DNA of 64,000 nucleotides from Tetrahymena thermophila SB210 (lineage: Eukaryota; Ciliophora; Oligohymenophorea; Hymenostomatida; Tetrahymenidae), in contig NW_002476508.1 in the NCBI RefSeq assembly GCF_000189635.1, positions 62,001-126,000 on the forward strand. Reading direction: 5' to 3'. A model generated the notes under the pieces. It worked only from the letters and a program-made list of their open reading frames with translations. It was not told where the DNA came from and ran no database searches. Position numbers and translations under genes: made by a program. Numbering within the stretch: the stretch's first letter is position 1; every line of letters starts with the position of its first letter. Below, piece after piece: positions 1 through 12,933 of this stretch.

Positions 1-2914
1 TTAAATATCTTTCGTAGGGTCTTTGATACAAACTTTTATCTTAATCTTCTTTGACTAAATTCTTGACTTTTGCAAGTGGTATCGAGTAGTCAAGCTGCAA
101 AGCTTTACGAATATGAACTCCTGCATTAAGTGTGTTTTCTTCAGCCAATTCGCTTTTAGCTAGTTCAAGATGAAAATTCACACGCAAGGCATGATCATTA
201 CTTTATATTTTTTCCAAATATTCACAAGCTATAGTGAATGCCTTAACAACGTGTTATCTATATGTTGCATTCAAAAAAGGTAAACTAATATTCCAGATTA
301 ACACAGCACCATCGTATACTAAATCTGAATCTAAATACCTTGAGTTTTTGTTATTTCCTATTGCCTACATAGCCTTTAAAATAAATATTTTTGATATAAA
401 ATTACTTCAATAATAAATTTTTCATTAAAATTAATGTATTTAACTTAAAAATAAGCTATTTCATTTAATATACTTTCATCTAAATAAACCCAAAAATATC
501 TGCCTTCTGATTATGAATATTAGCTAATTAAACATGATCAATAAAATTGATAGATTGACTCAAATGATTTTGCTCTTTGAAATTTTAAAATTCAAAAAAG
601 GTACCATCAATATTAGCTTTTTCAACTTAAAAATAAACTATTTCATCTGAATTAATATAATTTCATTTAAAAAACCTAAAAAATTTTAGACTTAAGAAAT
701 TTGGGATGTTAGGAAAAATAAAGAGATTTATTGATTTATGTTGTGTTTGCTCTTAGAAGTTTTAAAATTCAATAAAGGCACTAATAAAATTAGTAGTGCA
801 TTCAATTTAAAAAAAATTTATTTCATATGTAAATATTTCCATATATAAAAACCTAAATGAATTTTATTGGGAATGTTAGTTATCTAACTGGTCTAACACT
901 ATATACGTTGACTGATGTGATTCTGATGTTTGAGTTTTTGAAATTTTTAACATAAACGGGTAAGTTCGGAAAGTTAAATTTTATCATTGTAAGTATTTTT
1001 GAGTCGATGTTATAAACTGTTTAATTATTTTTATTTGCGGCTATAATTTTTCCCCTTCTAATATTTTAATCAAAAGTATTCGTATTATGCAGTAGTGTAA
1101 ACAATTTTTTTTCTTTTCTAATAAATTAAAACACAAATTGAAAAACTGCCATCAATTCATTATTTAATTATAATTAAATAACGAAAAAATTCTATTTGTA
1201 TTTTACATGCATACTTGTTTGTTTGTTTATTTATTTTATTTACTTATAAATGAAGGAAGAAAGGAAGGAAGGAAAGAATAAATAAAATAGTAGTTAATAA
1301 AAAAATTATATTTAACAATAAATATTTTTCAGAATTTAAATGTTCGTTCAAAATTAAAAAATAATCAATTAATTACCTTTTCAAGTATTTTTAATGCCTC
1401 TATTCTTCTATCAACTTCTTACATTTTTATTTATACTTAATTTAATCTCATACCAGTTTTATTATCAATTAGAGGTCCTGCTTTTTTAATACGTAATTCA
1501 GCTTTGTTGTACTCTTACAGAACTTGCACGGGCTAGCGGACACGACTTAAAAATGAAGTAATTGAATCAGCTATATTAATTAAATTGTGATGCAAAGCTA
1601 TTCTACCTGCTTCAGCAAGTCTTTCTAAAATAATTGGAGCAAGTTTGTTAGTCTATGCCATTTCATTACCAGGTAGAATTGAACTACTCATAGAATTAAT
1701 CACATTTATAAGTTCTTTTTCTATTTGGGCTTCTAAAATTAGTCCTGATTTCATCATTTATAAAGTTAATAGCAGCTTCCAACCTCTGTCATCTTCTTTA
1801 TTTGACTCTATTTCTTTTTTAATGTTACCTAATTAGGCAGGATTTTCTTTACAAAGATGGATCCTCAGTCTCAAAAGTTAATCTTGAAAATTGCAAGGTC
1901 CCTTCTTTTTAGTATTTTCCCATAACCTATCCAAAACCTTAATTGCTTCTTATTTCTAGTCGCTATCATATAAACACTAAAAGAGGATCCAAGTATATCT
2001 ATAAATAAATAAATATATTTATTTATTTATTTTATAAAATCAAAAGAAATAGATAAACAATTTTTAAATTAAATTCTAAGTCAGCAAATTAAAATATTTT
2101 TTTAATTTTTTAGCGCTTTTTGCATATCTTTTTGTGAATTTATCTATCGCTCATTTTAATTATTTAAATAAATATAACTTCTTTTTATAAGATTCAGTGA
2201 ATTAAAAGATTTAACAAATATGAAATTCCAAATAATGCCATATGTTTAAAAGAATATATCATTTGCTCTATTATAATTGACTGATAATTGAAGTGATAAG
2301 AATTATTATTTAAAATGAGTGATTTACCTACAACGCCAATTATAATCAGGTTCATCTACATCGTCAAATAATTAATCTAGAGTTTTAACTACATCTGTAA
2401 AATATTTAGACCAATTTTATTTAATCATAAAGCGAATTATGTTATAAACGCAAACTGAAGCATTGTAGATTAGAAACGAATATTTATTTTTATCTGAATT
2501 TTTAATAATTTCAAGTGCTTCATTTACATAGCCTAGAGATTTTTAAAGATTTGTTATCATTTCCTCTCCCTTTAATAATTCTTAATGTCCATTTAAAGCG
2601 ATAAGCCTAGCCTTAACTAGAAGAGCTCTAATATACATTTAACCTTTTGATTTATTTCTTTAGAAGAAAAGGTCTATGTAATATTCGCTAAGTTTCTCAT
2701 GACCTATAATTGTAATTGCAGTTTCTGCAAAATTGATGATTGTATCATAAGACAAGTTTATAAATGAATCACGAATGTTTTGCTTAATGAGTTTGTCTGC
2801 CTATTCTATACACTATATGCTCTTTTCTATTGAATCTTCTTAGTCTTTTTTATTTCTATAATAGACAGCTTCGCTAAGTAAATTGTTTATTTCTATTTCT
2901 ATGCTATGAGACAT
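1..2914 (-). CDS. CFAP46: CFAP46 (axonemal central-apparatus protein), 5' part, runs off the left edge
   Basis: Read with TAA/TAG as Gln, three exons join in phase: 2914-2328, 1998-1377 and 373-1, giving the first ~527 residues; the 3' part lies outside the window. The ATG at 2914 begins MSHSIEIE and follows an AT-rich leader. Recognition rests on CFAP46-like stretches: YNASVCVYNIIRF, then VVKTLDQLFDDVDEP with a downstream W (exon 1), RLAEAGRIALHHN (exon 2), and YDGAVLIWNISLPFL with YERYL (exon 3). The family is a TPR-like helical scaffold of the C1d projection of the ciliary central pair and affects motility; vertebrate and algal members are over 2,000 residues, so only a fifth or so is seen. 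The intron at 374-1376 is unusually long and holds degenerate tandem repeats. The plus-strand open frame at 1645-1836 is an antisense shadow of exon 2. Confidence 0.85.
421..950. repeat. Degenerate tandem repeat, about 3 x 170-180 bp, inside a CFAP46 intron
   Basis: Three consecutive units begin near 421, 591 and 768. Each opens with a ttcaa/ttcat motif, then an 'aactta(a)aaataa.ctatttcat' segment, then an 'aaacctaaa'-like segment, and ends near 'gttttaaaa'. Units have diverged by substitutions and small indels. No coding frame was seen. Confidence 0.6.
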
Positions 2915-3057
2915 CTTATATTACCTATTTATTTATTTGTGGATTATGCTGTAATATATAATGATGATCCTTAATTGTATAATATAATCAACTAGCCTTT
3001 TTATCTAATTAATTTGAAATAATCTAAAGTTCTTTTTTGATATCAATAAAATTCAAA

Positions 3058-3094
3058 ATAAACAAACAAACAAACAAACAAACAAACAAACAAA
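3058..3094. repeat. (CAAA)n microsatellite
   Basis: About nine uninterrupted copies of the tetranucleotide aaac/caaa. Similar but shorter TTTG or CAAA runs occur near 25700-25725 and 30681-30699. It is a simple repeat with no sign of a function. Confidence 0.9.
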
Positions 3095-6000
3095 AAAGCA
3101 TACACTTTTATCTTTGATTAATCTTTAAAACAATAAATTAAATTAATTTAAATTAAGCTATTATAAAATAATAAATTTAAATATCCAATTTTATTAATCA
3201 AATTAACAAACTTTCAAAACAAAAAACTTTATGCTTTTAAATAAAATTATTATTTTAAATAAAAAGATTTATTTTTTTTTTATGTTCTCCCATTTTTAAA
3301 CAATTAAATCTCAACAGAAAACAGACAAATTAAGAATCAATTAATCAAAAAAAGAAACAAATACTTTTAAAAATTAGAGTTAACATTATTTTTTTATTTC
3401 TTTATCTATGAAATCATATCAATATGTAAAGCAAAATGGTTTTATTTTTTTCTTAAATAATTAAATGATAAAATAAATATTTTTTATTGCTTAAAAAATA
3501 CTAAAAATTTAATTTATCAAAAATATTTGATTTATAAAATTTTTTTTGATTAAGTAAAAATATCTTTATCCTAATTTCATTAAAATTAAAAAATTTGTAA
3601 TGAAATTATTAATTAAACTTGTTATATTATTTTTAGGAGAAATTTTTACACATTTCAATAAGTTGTAATTAACTCTTTGTCTTCTTTAATAAATTATACA
3701 TGAAAAATTTTAAAAACATTTTATAAGAGAAAAATAAAAGCCTTTAATTAATCAATAATTTGATACTGATGAAATTTTTTTCATCAAAAATTATAATTGA
3801 AAATAAAGATTGGGAGTTGATATTAAAAATAGAAATGGTTTACTTTGAATTTGAATTTGTTACAAATGTAATTGTAAATAATATTTCTTTTAAAAAAGGA
3901 GTAATTGCAATTTTATAAAATCTAAATTACATAATTGAATTAACTTTAAATAAATAATGATTGTCTTTTTTTCAAATTCTTCAAAATCAAGATCTCGAAA
4001 AAAATAAACCACTAAATAACTACCTCAATCAATAACTCACTTGATTTTAATTAAAATAAAAATTTTTTATTTAAAGAATATTAGTGTAAATAATAGATAT
4101 TTGATGGTAATAACTAGATGTTAAATAAATTTTTAGTGGGAAGAGAAAACTCTTTTATTAAAGTGAGTAAAGTTTTGATTTTGCCTGATTAAACAATTAC
4201 AAGAATAAAAAAAAAACAGTATCACAGTATGTATTTGAGTGGATTAAATTTTTCAATTACTATGACAAATTAATTAGACTTTAGAATGTTTTGCAGTATT
4301 TTTAATGAATTTATGTATTATGACGTGTTGACGATTAAAAAATCTTTTTATGCTTTTATTATTATATGTTTATTTGTACATTATAAATTTTGAACATATA
4401 AAATAATACGTAATTGATTCTATACTTTTTAAAAGGTTAGAATCTATAATAGGCAAGTAGTATTTAAAAGTAGTGTTTTTGAGTATTATTTTATTTATGT
4501 ATATTTTTTTTTTGTGTAAATTAAATTTTTAGATTATTCGACTTGGTTTGTTTGATTTCAAGAAAGAAATATTTCAATAAAATGTGTTTTTATTTTTTTC
4601 TGAGGTTGATTTTTGATTAATTATTTGATGCTGCTTGTTTCTAGTAAATTTTGAATTTAAATGATTAAAATATAATATCTTTAATGACTATTTTGTTAAA
4701 TTCATTTGATCCAAATGACTTCGTTTGCAAATACGATATATTCTATGTTGGGTAAAAGTGTTCGATCAGTCATGAAAAAACGAAACAAAAAAGTGAAAAT
4801 GTGTGCTTAGGTATTTTGAGCAAAGATATGCCTTACAAAACTATAACCAGAAATAGACAATTTAATTTACTGTATTTACATACTTTAAATTGTTTTTCAA
4901 TTTTTTACAATATTAATAAATAAAAAATATAACTTTGTTGATGATAGAGACAACTTTTATTTGTATTAAACTGATTTTACTCCCTAAAATGTATTATATA
5001 AGCTGTGTAAATAGAATAGGATATGAAACACTCAAACACCTATTAATGAAGCCATAGAGACTTAATAAATATTTTTTTTTATGAAATATTTACATAGCAA
5101 TATAAATCAAATATAGGTGGTAGTGTTTGTTAGATGTTAAGCTATTTATTTATTCATTAAGTGAATACTTAAGTTTTCAATACTTTCTAATAGCTTTAAG
5201 CATATTAAATGCTTATGAAATTTTTTATTTTTGGTTACAAAATTTTATGCTATCATGTGAAATAGCTTATAAAAACAATTGAATCTCTAATTTAATTTGA
5301 GTGAGTGAGTGTATTTATTTCTCCTGTTTAGTAAATTTAATCCAATTTTCAATACTTAATTTTATATTAGTAAATAAACCAAGGGAGGGTAAAAAATTTT
5401 TATTATTGTAACTCATAAAAAAACTGAATGTAAGAAAATAAAGATTAAAGAAAGTGAAAGAAAATGCCAAAAGGTTAACAAATCTGATAGTGTTGAACTT
5501 TTAGTTAAAAAAAAAATGATATTCAACTAGCATTATTTTAATTAATTTTAATAAATTAAGCAAATTTTATGGAAATTTAGCTGCTTTTTTTTACTTTTGA
5601 GGACAAGGAAAAAGATATCAAATGAAAAATTTAATACAAGAAAATTTTATTTATTTTTTAATATTTGAGCAAATTTAAGTTTTAAGGAATAAATAAATTA
5701 ATTAAATTAAAAATGGGAGTGTCATAAAATTTTTGATTATAAATTTATGGATAAGATAATCATTAAAGTGATGTAACTATTATATTTTTAGGGTTAAAAA
5801 AAATTTATTTCATATAACTATTAATTGATTAATATATATGCTAAATTTTGATCTTCTTTGATTTATCCTTCTTCAAATTAATCAAATATAAATAAAATAA
5901 TTGCTTGAGAAGACAACTAATTAATTTATTTATTTAAAAGTATCTTTTCGAAAATATATTTTAATGGAGCTATAAAGCTGATAAGATTTGGATCGAACAG

Positions 6001-6207
6001 AACTATGTTAAAATTGAATATGTCTTAATATAAAAATTTTTATATATCTAAAGATAAAGCAAGTGTAACATATTTTTGCTTTAATTTAGATGTAGAGTAA
6101 TTTTATTAAATTACGCATACAAAATCAATCAATAAAATACTTTTGAAATGATAGATATAAATATCTATTTATCAACTTAAATTAAAGATGAATAAAATAT
6201 ATAAACA

Positions 6208-7084
6208 TCATTTACATATGCATATGTTAATATATATTTAGAATTAAGATTAAATCTTTCTTTTTTCTTCTTCTTCTTTCTCTTTTATGTATAGATAGCT
6301 TAACTAATTCATTCCTAAGCATTTTAACTCTCCTTCCAAATAGTTCTATAAAATGTTTAAAAAATAAAAAAGACACAATAATTTATTTTTTTAACTTTGA
6401 TATAAAATTAAATATTCTAGCTCATAAAATAGATACATAAAAGTAAATCAGTAAATTTGTATTGTAGGATTTAAATTTACCTTTAATTCAGCCGTTCTCT
6501 TTATTTAAATTATAGCATCAATTTAATTTGCATCAAGCACTTAAATATCACGAATACTGCTTGAAACTAACTAATAAAAGATATTTATTTATTAAGTTAT
6601 CAAGTCTATCTCTATAAAATTAATTACCCTTATTTTTTATTGAACTGTCAAAATTAAATAAAAAGGATAAAATCTTATAACATTATTCATTCCTTCAATC
6701 ATTCTTTTATATTAAAATTAACACGCCTTATGAGTTTTACATAAAAAATCAAAAAATATAAACCCGCGTTAGAAATTATATTATTATTTGTTTGTTTCTG
6801 CTTATAATCGTATTCCGAAATATAATAAAATCATAATAAACATCATAATAAGCTTTTACATTTCTAACATTTATAAATAAAACATACAAATATCTCAACT
6901 AAAGCTAGAACTTCTTACTCTCAAGAATTTAATTTGATTCTATAAGAAATTTCTTTAAAAGTTTTTGGAATGTAGACTGATTGTCCTATATAATCAGAAT
7001 CTCATATAAATACATACATACATTCCATTCATAAAGTAAGGCAAAATATTTCTATAGATTATTACTCAGAAATTAATTAAACAT
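6208..7084 (-). CDS. Candidate small multi-exon gene of unknown function
   Basis: Four exons can be joined in phase on the minus strand: 7084-7022, 6985-6888, 6559-6481 and 6345-6208, giving 125 residues from ATG to TGA. The segments look protein-like, for example FQKLLKKFLIESNQILE, then IRDIQVLDANQIDAIIQIK, then NYLEGELKCLGMNQL, ending in a Lys/Glu-rich tail. Introns are GT..AG; the first is only 36 nt. The acceptor before exon 3 is uncertain, since two nearby AG sites would change the model. A further TGA-free frame runs upstream to about 7490. I recognise no domain. It may be a real short gene, part of a longer one, or a relic. Confidence 0.3.
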
Positions 7085-10000
7085 GGGTAATAAAATTTTT
7101 TATTAGAATTTTCAAATTTCGTGCTTACCCGTGCGTGATGTGACTTGACTTGATTATTTAAGGCGTATAAATTTTGATTAAAAGATATATGTTTTTATTA
7201 ATTAATTATTTTTAGAGAACAGTATCATAGACAATCAATTAATAAGCATACAAAAATACTAAATATTTTGGGGTAGTATTTATAAATAAAGTTGAAAATT
7301 AAAGGTATTTAGTTTATTCTGAAAAAATATTAACACACGCTTTGTTTGTGTCTTATTTTCTTTTGAAATGTAAATATCGTATCAGTAGATGATTAGACAT
7401 TAATAAATGACAAACATAATAAATATATAAACTCAAAAAAAGGAAATCTATTTCTTGAGAAATTTCCCAATTTATCAATTTACCTAGAAAAAAAAGAAAA
7501 ATTCATATTTTTGATATTTATAATTTTATCTAAGAGCTTTGCTCATTGTAATCATTTTTTTTGTTGACATCTTTGATAAATAAATAAAAATAAATAATAT
7601 TTAATTAAATGTATGAATGTATGCTAAATAGTTAGTGTACGTTTTCAAAATTACAAAAAAATTAGTATTTATTTATTTACTAATTTTGAAAAATGTTATA
7701 GAATAGTTTATTTTATTGGAGGCCAATATAATTATTAAAACATGCAAGAACTTTACTCGATATACTTTAAATTACCTCTAAAGTGGTTTATTGTTTAAAG
7801 AATCACAATACCAAGATATAGATTGATCTGTTAAAACTGCAAAGCCTACTTTCAACCCTATCAAAATAAATAAAAAGCTTTGAGAGGTATTTAAATTTTT
7901 CAAAATAAATTAATAAAAAGGTCTTTAATTAAATTTCATTGAGGATTTTTTTAGCAAGTATTTTGTTAAAAAATCAATAGACTGACTGACTGATAGATAG
8001 ATATATAAATAGATTAAATCTAATAGAGTGGTAATATTTAATATACTCTTGTTCTAATAAAAGTAAAGCAAAACAAGCTTTACTTTAAAATCAATTTTCT
8101 AAGTTAATAATAAAAGATTTTTAAAAACGCATTAAAAATATTCTATTTTTTCGTTCATCAATCAGCCAGCCAATCAATCTATCAAAAATAATTTTAGTTA
8201 GCCTGCTGAGAGGTATTAGAAACATCTCATTTTTTAAAGCATTAGCAAATAAACAAATTGTCAAATAAAGATTATTTTTTAAGTAGGGAAGTGATGAATT
8301 TGACTATCCTTTAAAAAAGAAATGGCTAATTCTACCTTATTAAGAGATATAAGCATATTAGGTTGTTAAAGACTTATTCATTTTAATGTTTTGAATTAAA
8401 AAAGCATAGATTTCCTTAATTAATGCGTTATAATTAGCTGCATAAAGCATTTTAGTTTTTTAATATTTGCTAAAATTTCCATATGCTTGCTTTTTTACCT
8501 TACCTATTCTCAAATGATTTTATTAAATTTTTAGGTTTTTAAATTTTGAAATATTGATTAATTGATTGATTTATCAATTGTTTTCTTACTTACTTACTTA
8601 CCTCACATGTTCCTTAATTGTTTTGCAGTAATAGAAAATAATATTTTTGTAATTTTTACAGCTAATTTAAAAGTTAAATTTCAATATTTCTAAATGCAAG
8701 CATAAAAGGATAAATACTCTTAAAAGTATTTATTTGCTCTAATTAATTTATTCCTTGCTTGTTCTTTTAGTTTAATAATAAATTCCATTCTTTGGATTAT
8801 TGATAAAAATTTGGTTATCTATGGATAGATTATTTTCTTGATTTACATTAAGAGCAGAATTTCAATAAATCAAGAAAATACTTATAACTAAATTTTATCA
8901 AAAAATATGTGATTGATCTTAGTTAGAGACTTTGTTTCAGAATATTTGTATGAAAATGATTAAAAATATACATATATGTAGAACTTTTCATGCTTTAAAA
9001 TATTTTGATTCTGATAAATAAGTCTATGAGGTAATACAGTTTAAAGTTCACATATTAATTCATTATTTTTTTTAAAGATATCTAAAAATTTTTTGGTTTT
9101 GATGTGTGTTAACAAAAGCTTAAATGTATTTTTAATTCCAATTTAACTATTCTGCTTAAATCAGAAAGTAAAATTTTTCTTACTCTGCAATTAAGCCTTG
9201 TTTAATGAAAATCTCGTATGATGCAATTTTTAAAAAATTAAAAACACTGCAGGAGCTTTTAGCACTCCAATAAATTTTCTATTTTTAATTCATTAAATGT
9301 TTAATGAACACAAAACAGAAAAAAAAAATCTGTGCTCTTTAAAATTGAAATAATTTACGAGGGAATTCAAAAGGAGTATACTGAGTTACTTGTTGAATCA
9401 GAAAATGAAAAAGAAGAAATGTAAAATCTAAGAATATTTTTTTAATTATTTTTTGCATCTGGTAGTGTTCTTTGCCATTATTTTCTTTTAGATGATGTCA
9501 ATAAAATAAAAGTATGTGATGAATTTTATCTTATTTGTAAGATAAATAAAGAAAGATATGCAGGGGTAAATTTATTCCAACTTTAATAAAATGACAGTCA
9601 GTTGAATTTATAAGTTTTGAAAGATACATCGTAAATTGACCATAATCATCAATATACCAAATTTTAATTTTTACAAAATCTTATTAGTTGTTTAGAATTT
9701 ATTATTTTAAATAAATTAATTATTTATTTATTTGTTCGTTTTCTGTATTCTATTTTTATGGGGTAAGATAGATTTTTATTTTGTAAAGAAAATTTATTTA
9801 TTTACAATCTTTAAATGCGTAGATAATGTTTTTATGTAATTTGATGCTAATTAATTTTGATGCTATGAAACACTTATTATTATTAAAAAATAAATACTTT
9901 CAACACTTAAATATCTTGAAAGCAGCAAGCGTTGTTGAAAAAGAAACAAGTAATTTTACAAAAGAAATTAATTACGCAGTTTATAAGGCGAATAGAGTTA

Positions 10001-12933
10001 ATTATAAAAAAAATATGGAATCTTTTAAGATACCATGAAAGATACATAAATACATTAACTAATTTTCTTATTGAATTACTCAAACTTGATTGATTTATTT
10101 TATTATTTTTAGAATTTAGTGAATCAATATAATGAATATTTTTTAATTAAAAATAATACAAAAAAAAAATAAAAAGATAAATCGAATAAAAATAATAATT
10201 TCAATTATTGATTGATACTTATCCAAAATAAAAACACTCGTTATTATAAACAAACCATCATTAATTAATTAATTCAATCTATCTATCTATCATAGATAAA
10301 TACCTTCACATATTGATACATAATTAAAATAAAAGCAAACTAGAAATAAATAAACAAACAAACAAAGCAATACAAGCAAAATACTTATTAACTCACTTTC
10401 TAGTAAATAAATTAATTAACACTCCTAAATTATAAACTACACCAAATCAAGCAATCTCATCAATCCATCTATATTCCCTTTAATCTGCCTAACATATACA
10501 ACAGCCATTATCAAAGGCTATTGGCATCCATCCTCTCACATCTAATTAGATTCCTTATCTGAGATCTTTTTAAAATACCTCGCTTGATGTAACAGTAAAT
10601 GACTTCCAGCGAATCACTCGACAGAATCGAGTGTCCTTAATAACAAATTCCTAATGAATAAAAACTTATTTTAGACTAATAAAAAAGTGAATATGATAGC
10701 AACATACTTAGAGTCATGCTCCAAAAATATTAGGTAAATAACATTTATCTTTTATTATACTCATAAGAAGTAAATCCCACATAAAACGCTCATTGAGGCA
10801 TACAAGTTCGCCATTCTTTTTTGGTCAAAATTTAAAAATTTATGACTGCATTCAATATTTCCTAACTCTTATTTTTTTTGTCTCTTTTTAGCATTGAAAA
10901 GTATCAAATCTTTTTTTCTCTTTGATTATGAATGAATGAGTGAACTTTTATATGGAATAAATAACTAATAAATTAAACATATGGGAGAAAAGAATGATAA
11001 TGCGTAATCAATCAATTAAATGTTAGGAAAGAGGGTTTTTCCTCCTTCTATTAATCAACTTGACCTTCCATGTTTAAGCTACTACATACAAAAAATCTTT
11101 AAAAGGAAGGTACATAAATCATTTTTTAGAACTTGTTAAGCTAATTTAAAAAAACAGTTTAAACTTTCCTTTCAAGCCCTTTTAAAAATAACCTAATAAG
11201 CAATAAAACATGAGCAGATCGATAAATAAATATCATTTAACGAATATCTACCAGAATTTAGTACTTTAACAAAAGTTTTTATCTTCCTGACATTTAAAAA
11301 GTAGAATAAATTATTTTAAAAATTGCTCTTGCTTCCCAGAGCATGAGCACGCTTTTCTTCTTTTCAGCAATTTATTAAAGAATGAAAGCAAAATATCCAA
11401 CGCGCTAATTTTTAGGTTTTTTCAATACAAATTAATGAAGAAATATTTTCTTTGAGAAATTTTAATACAACAATATTGATTTAATTGTAGGTCAAAAATG
11501 ATCAGATTCTATTTTTTAAAGTAGCTTAAATAAATCGTTTTATTTTCCAACTTATCTGCAATTTATTCGTTAGCGAATGATCCCCAGAATTTGTCGAAAA
11601 TTTTATAACAAGCAAATCAATTCGACTATCAGATTAAAATTATGTTTTTGCAATATGGCAAAAACATATTTAAAAAAATTGAACATAGATTAAAAATACT
11701 TAATACACAAACAAGCTAAATAGCTTTCAGTACTCAATAAAAAAAACATTCCTTTTTTTGATCGAATATCAAATTAATTATTAATGAGTTTGTTTTACTA
11801 ATTTTCCCCACATTTGATTTTGCAAAAAAAATTATTGATAAATTTTTAAATTTCTAAATCTTTCTATTCCCCTTTTGCTTTGCCTCTCTCTATTGATCTA
11901 AATTTTCTTACTTTCTCTCTCTTTTTATTAAATAAATTGAAATTATAAATAAAGGATCTTTAATTTTTACATCCTTACCATAAATAAAGGAATGAATGAA
12001 TAAATAAATAAATTAAAAGATTGACTGATCAACTATTTGTTTAGACTTCTTTTCTTCTTCATTCGATATTAAAAGTTTCACTAATTTGTCATATCTTTAT
12101 TAAAATTTTAGAACTATTAAAAACTCTAAAATATTCTAAACACTATGCGGGATTTATTAAATCATCTTTTAATTTCTATATTTTCTTTCTTTCATTTTCT
12201 TGGATTTGGGTTAACATTTTCGCTATTTGATTAGAAGACACATCATCAATCAATAGTTTTAAAATCAAACAGAAAGTCTGATAGATAATTTTCCCTCACT
12301 CCCTCTAAATTTTAATTTAAATATATATTTCTATTCTTTAAATTTTCATAATTTTGAATTTAAAATTTCCCTTTATGAAATATATTTTTGAAGATTATTG
12401 TTTGTTTTTTAGTTGTTTTTTGCCACCCAAGAAATGAATGAATTATCAATATTAATCAATCAATCAATTAATAAATCTAATCTTATTTTGATTCATAATA
12501 AAAGGAGTAGCAACTAAATCGTATAGACATGACTTAGCAAAGTAGAAATGACAAGGAGAATATGAGAAATACTCTAAAATACGCAGTAATTACATAAAAT
12601 TATTTCTTTAAAAACCCACCCCTTCAAAAATTTATTTACATTTTACGTCACAAAGCCTAATATAATTACTCAGAAAAGGCGAATAGATAAATCGATTTTT
12701 TTTTTCTTCGTCTTCCTAAATTTGAGACAAAGTGGTCTTGAAATTGACATTATAACACCTATAATTAATTCTGATACAAATTTGTTTTTTTTCTTTTTGT
12801 GGTGAATATCGAGACAATAGAGATTTCTTCAAAATTAATTTTTAAACATTTGATTTACCTTACATTAATTACCGATTATAATAACAAACAGTTCTAATAA
12901 ATTCAGAATCAATTGATCACCTAAGCAGCTGAC

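Larger units (their letters stand above)
2915..12933. other. Gene-poor stretch of about 10 kb with scattered coding-like patches
   Basis: No gene with recognisable homology was found. The DNA is mostly A/T-rich with simple repeats (CAAA near 3058-3094, GACT/GATA near 7980-8000). Several TGA-free patches have a more balanced composition and could be exons or relics: plus 4684-4871 joined to 4948-5026 (88 codons), minus 6208-7084 (listed separately), minus about 7775-7862, plus about 8196-8392, plus 9206-10038 in changing frames, plus about 10380-10850, and minus 11012-11344 (110 codons, ATG to TGA). With only one stop codon, TGA-free stretches of this length also arise by chance, so none is called as a gene. 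The leader of CFAP46 must lie just right of 2914. Confidence 0.6.

Noticed and set aside
5985-6005. gttcgatcc-like T-loop on the minus strand, possible tRNA
   Set aside because: No T-stem pairing, no D-arm or acceptor stem around it.
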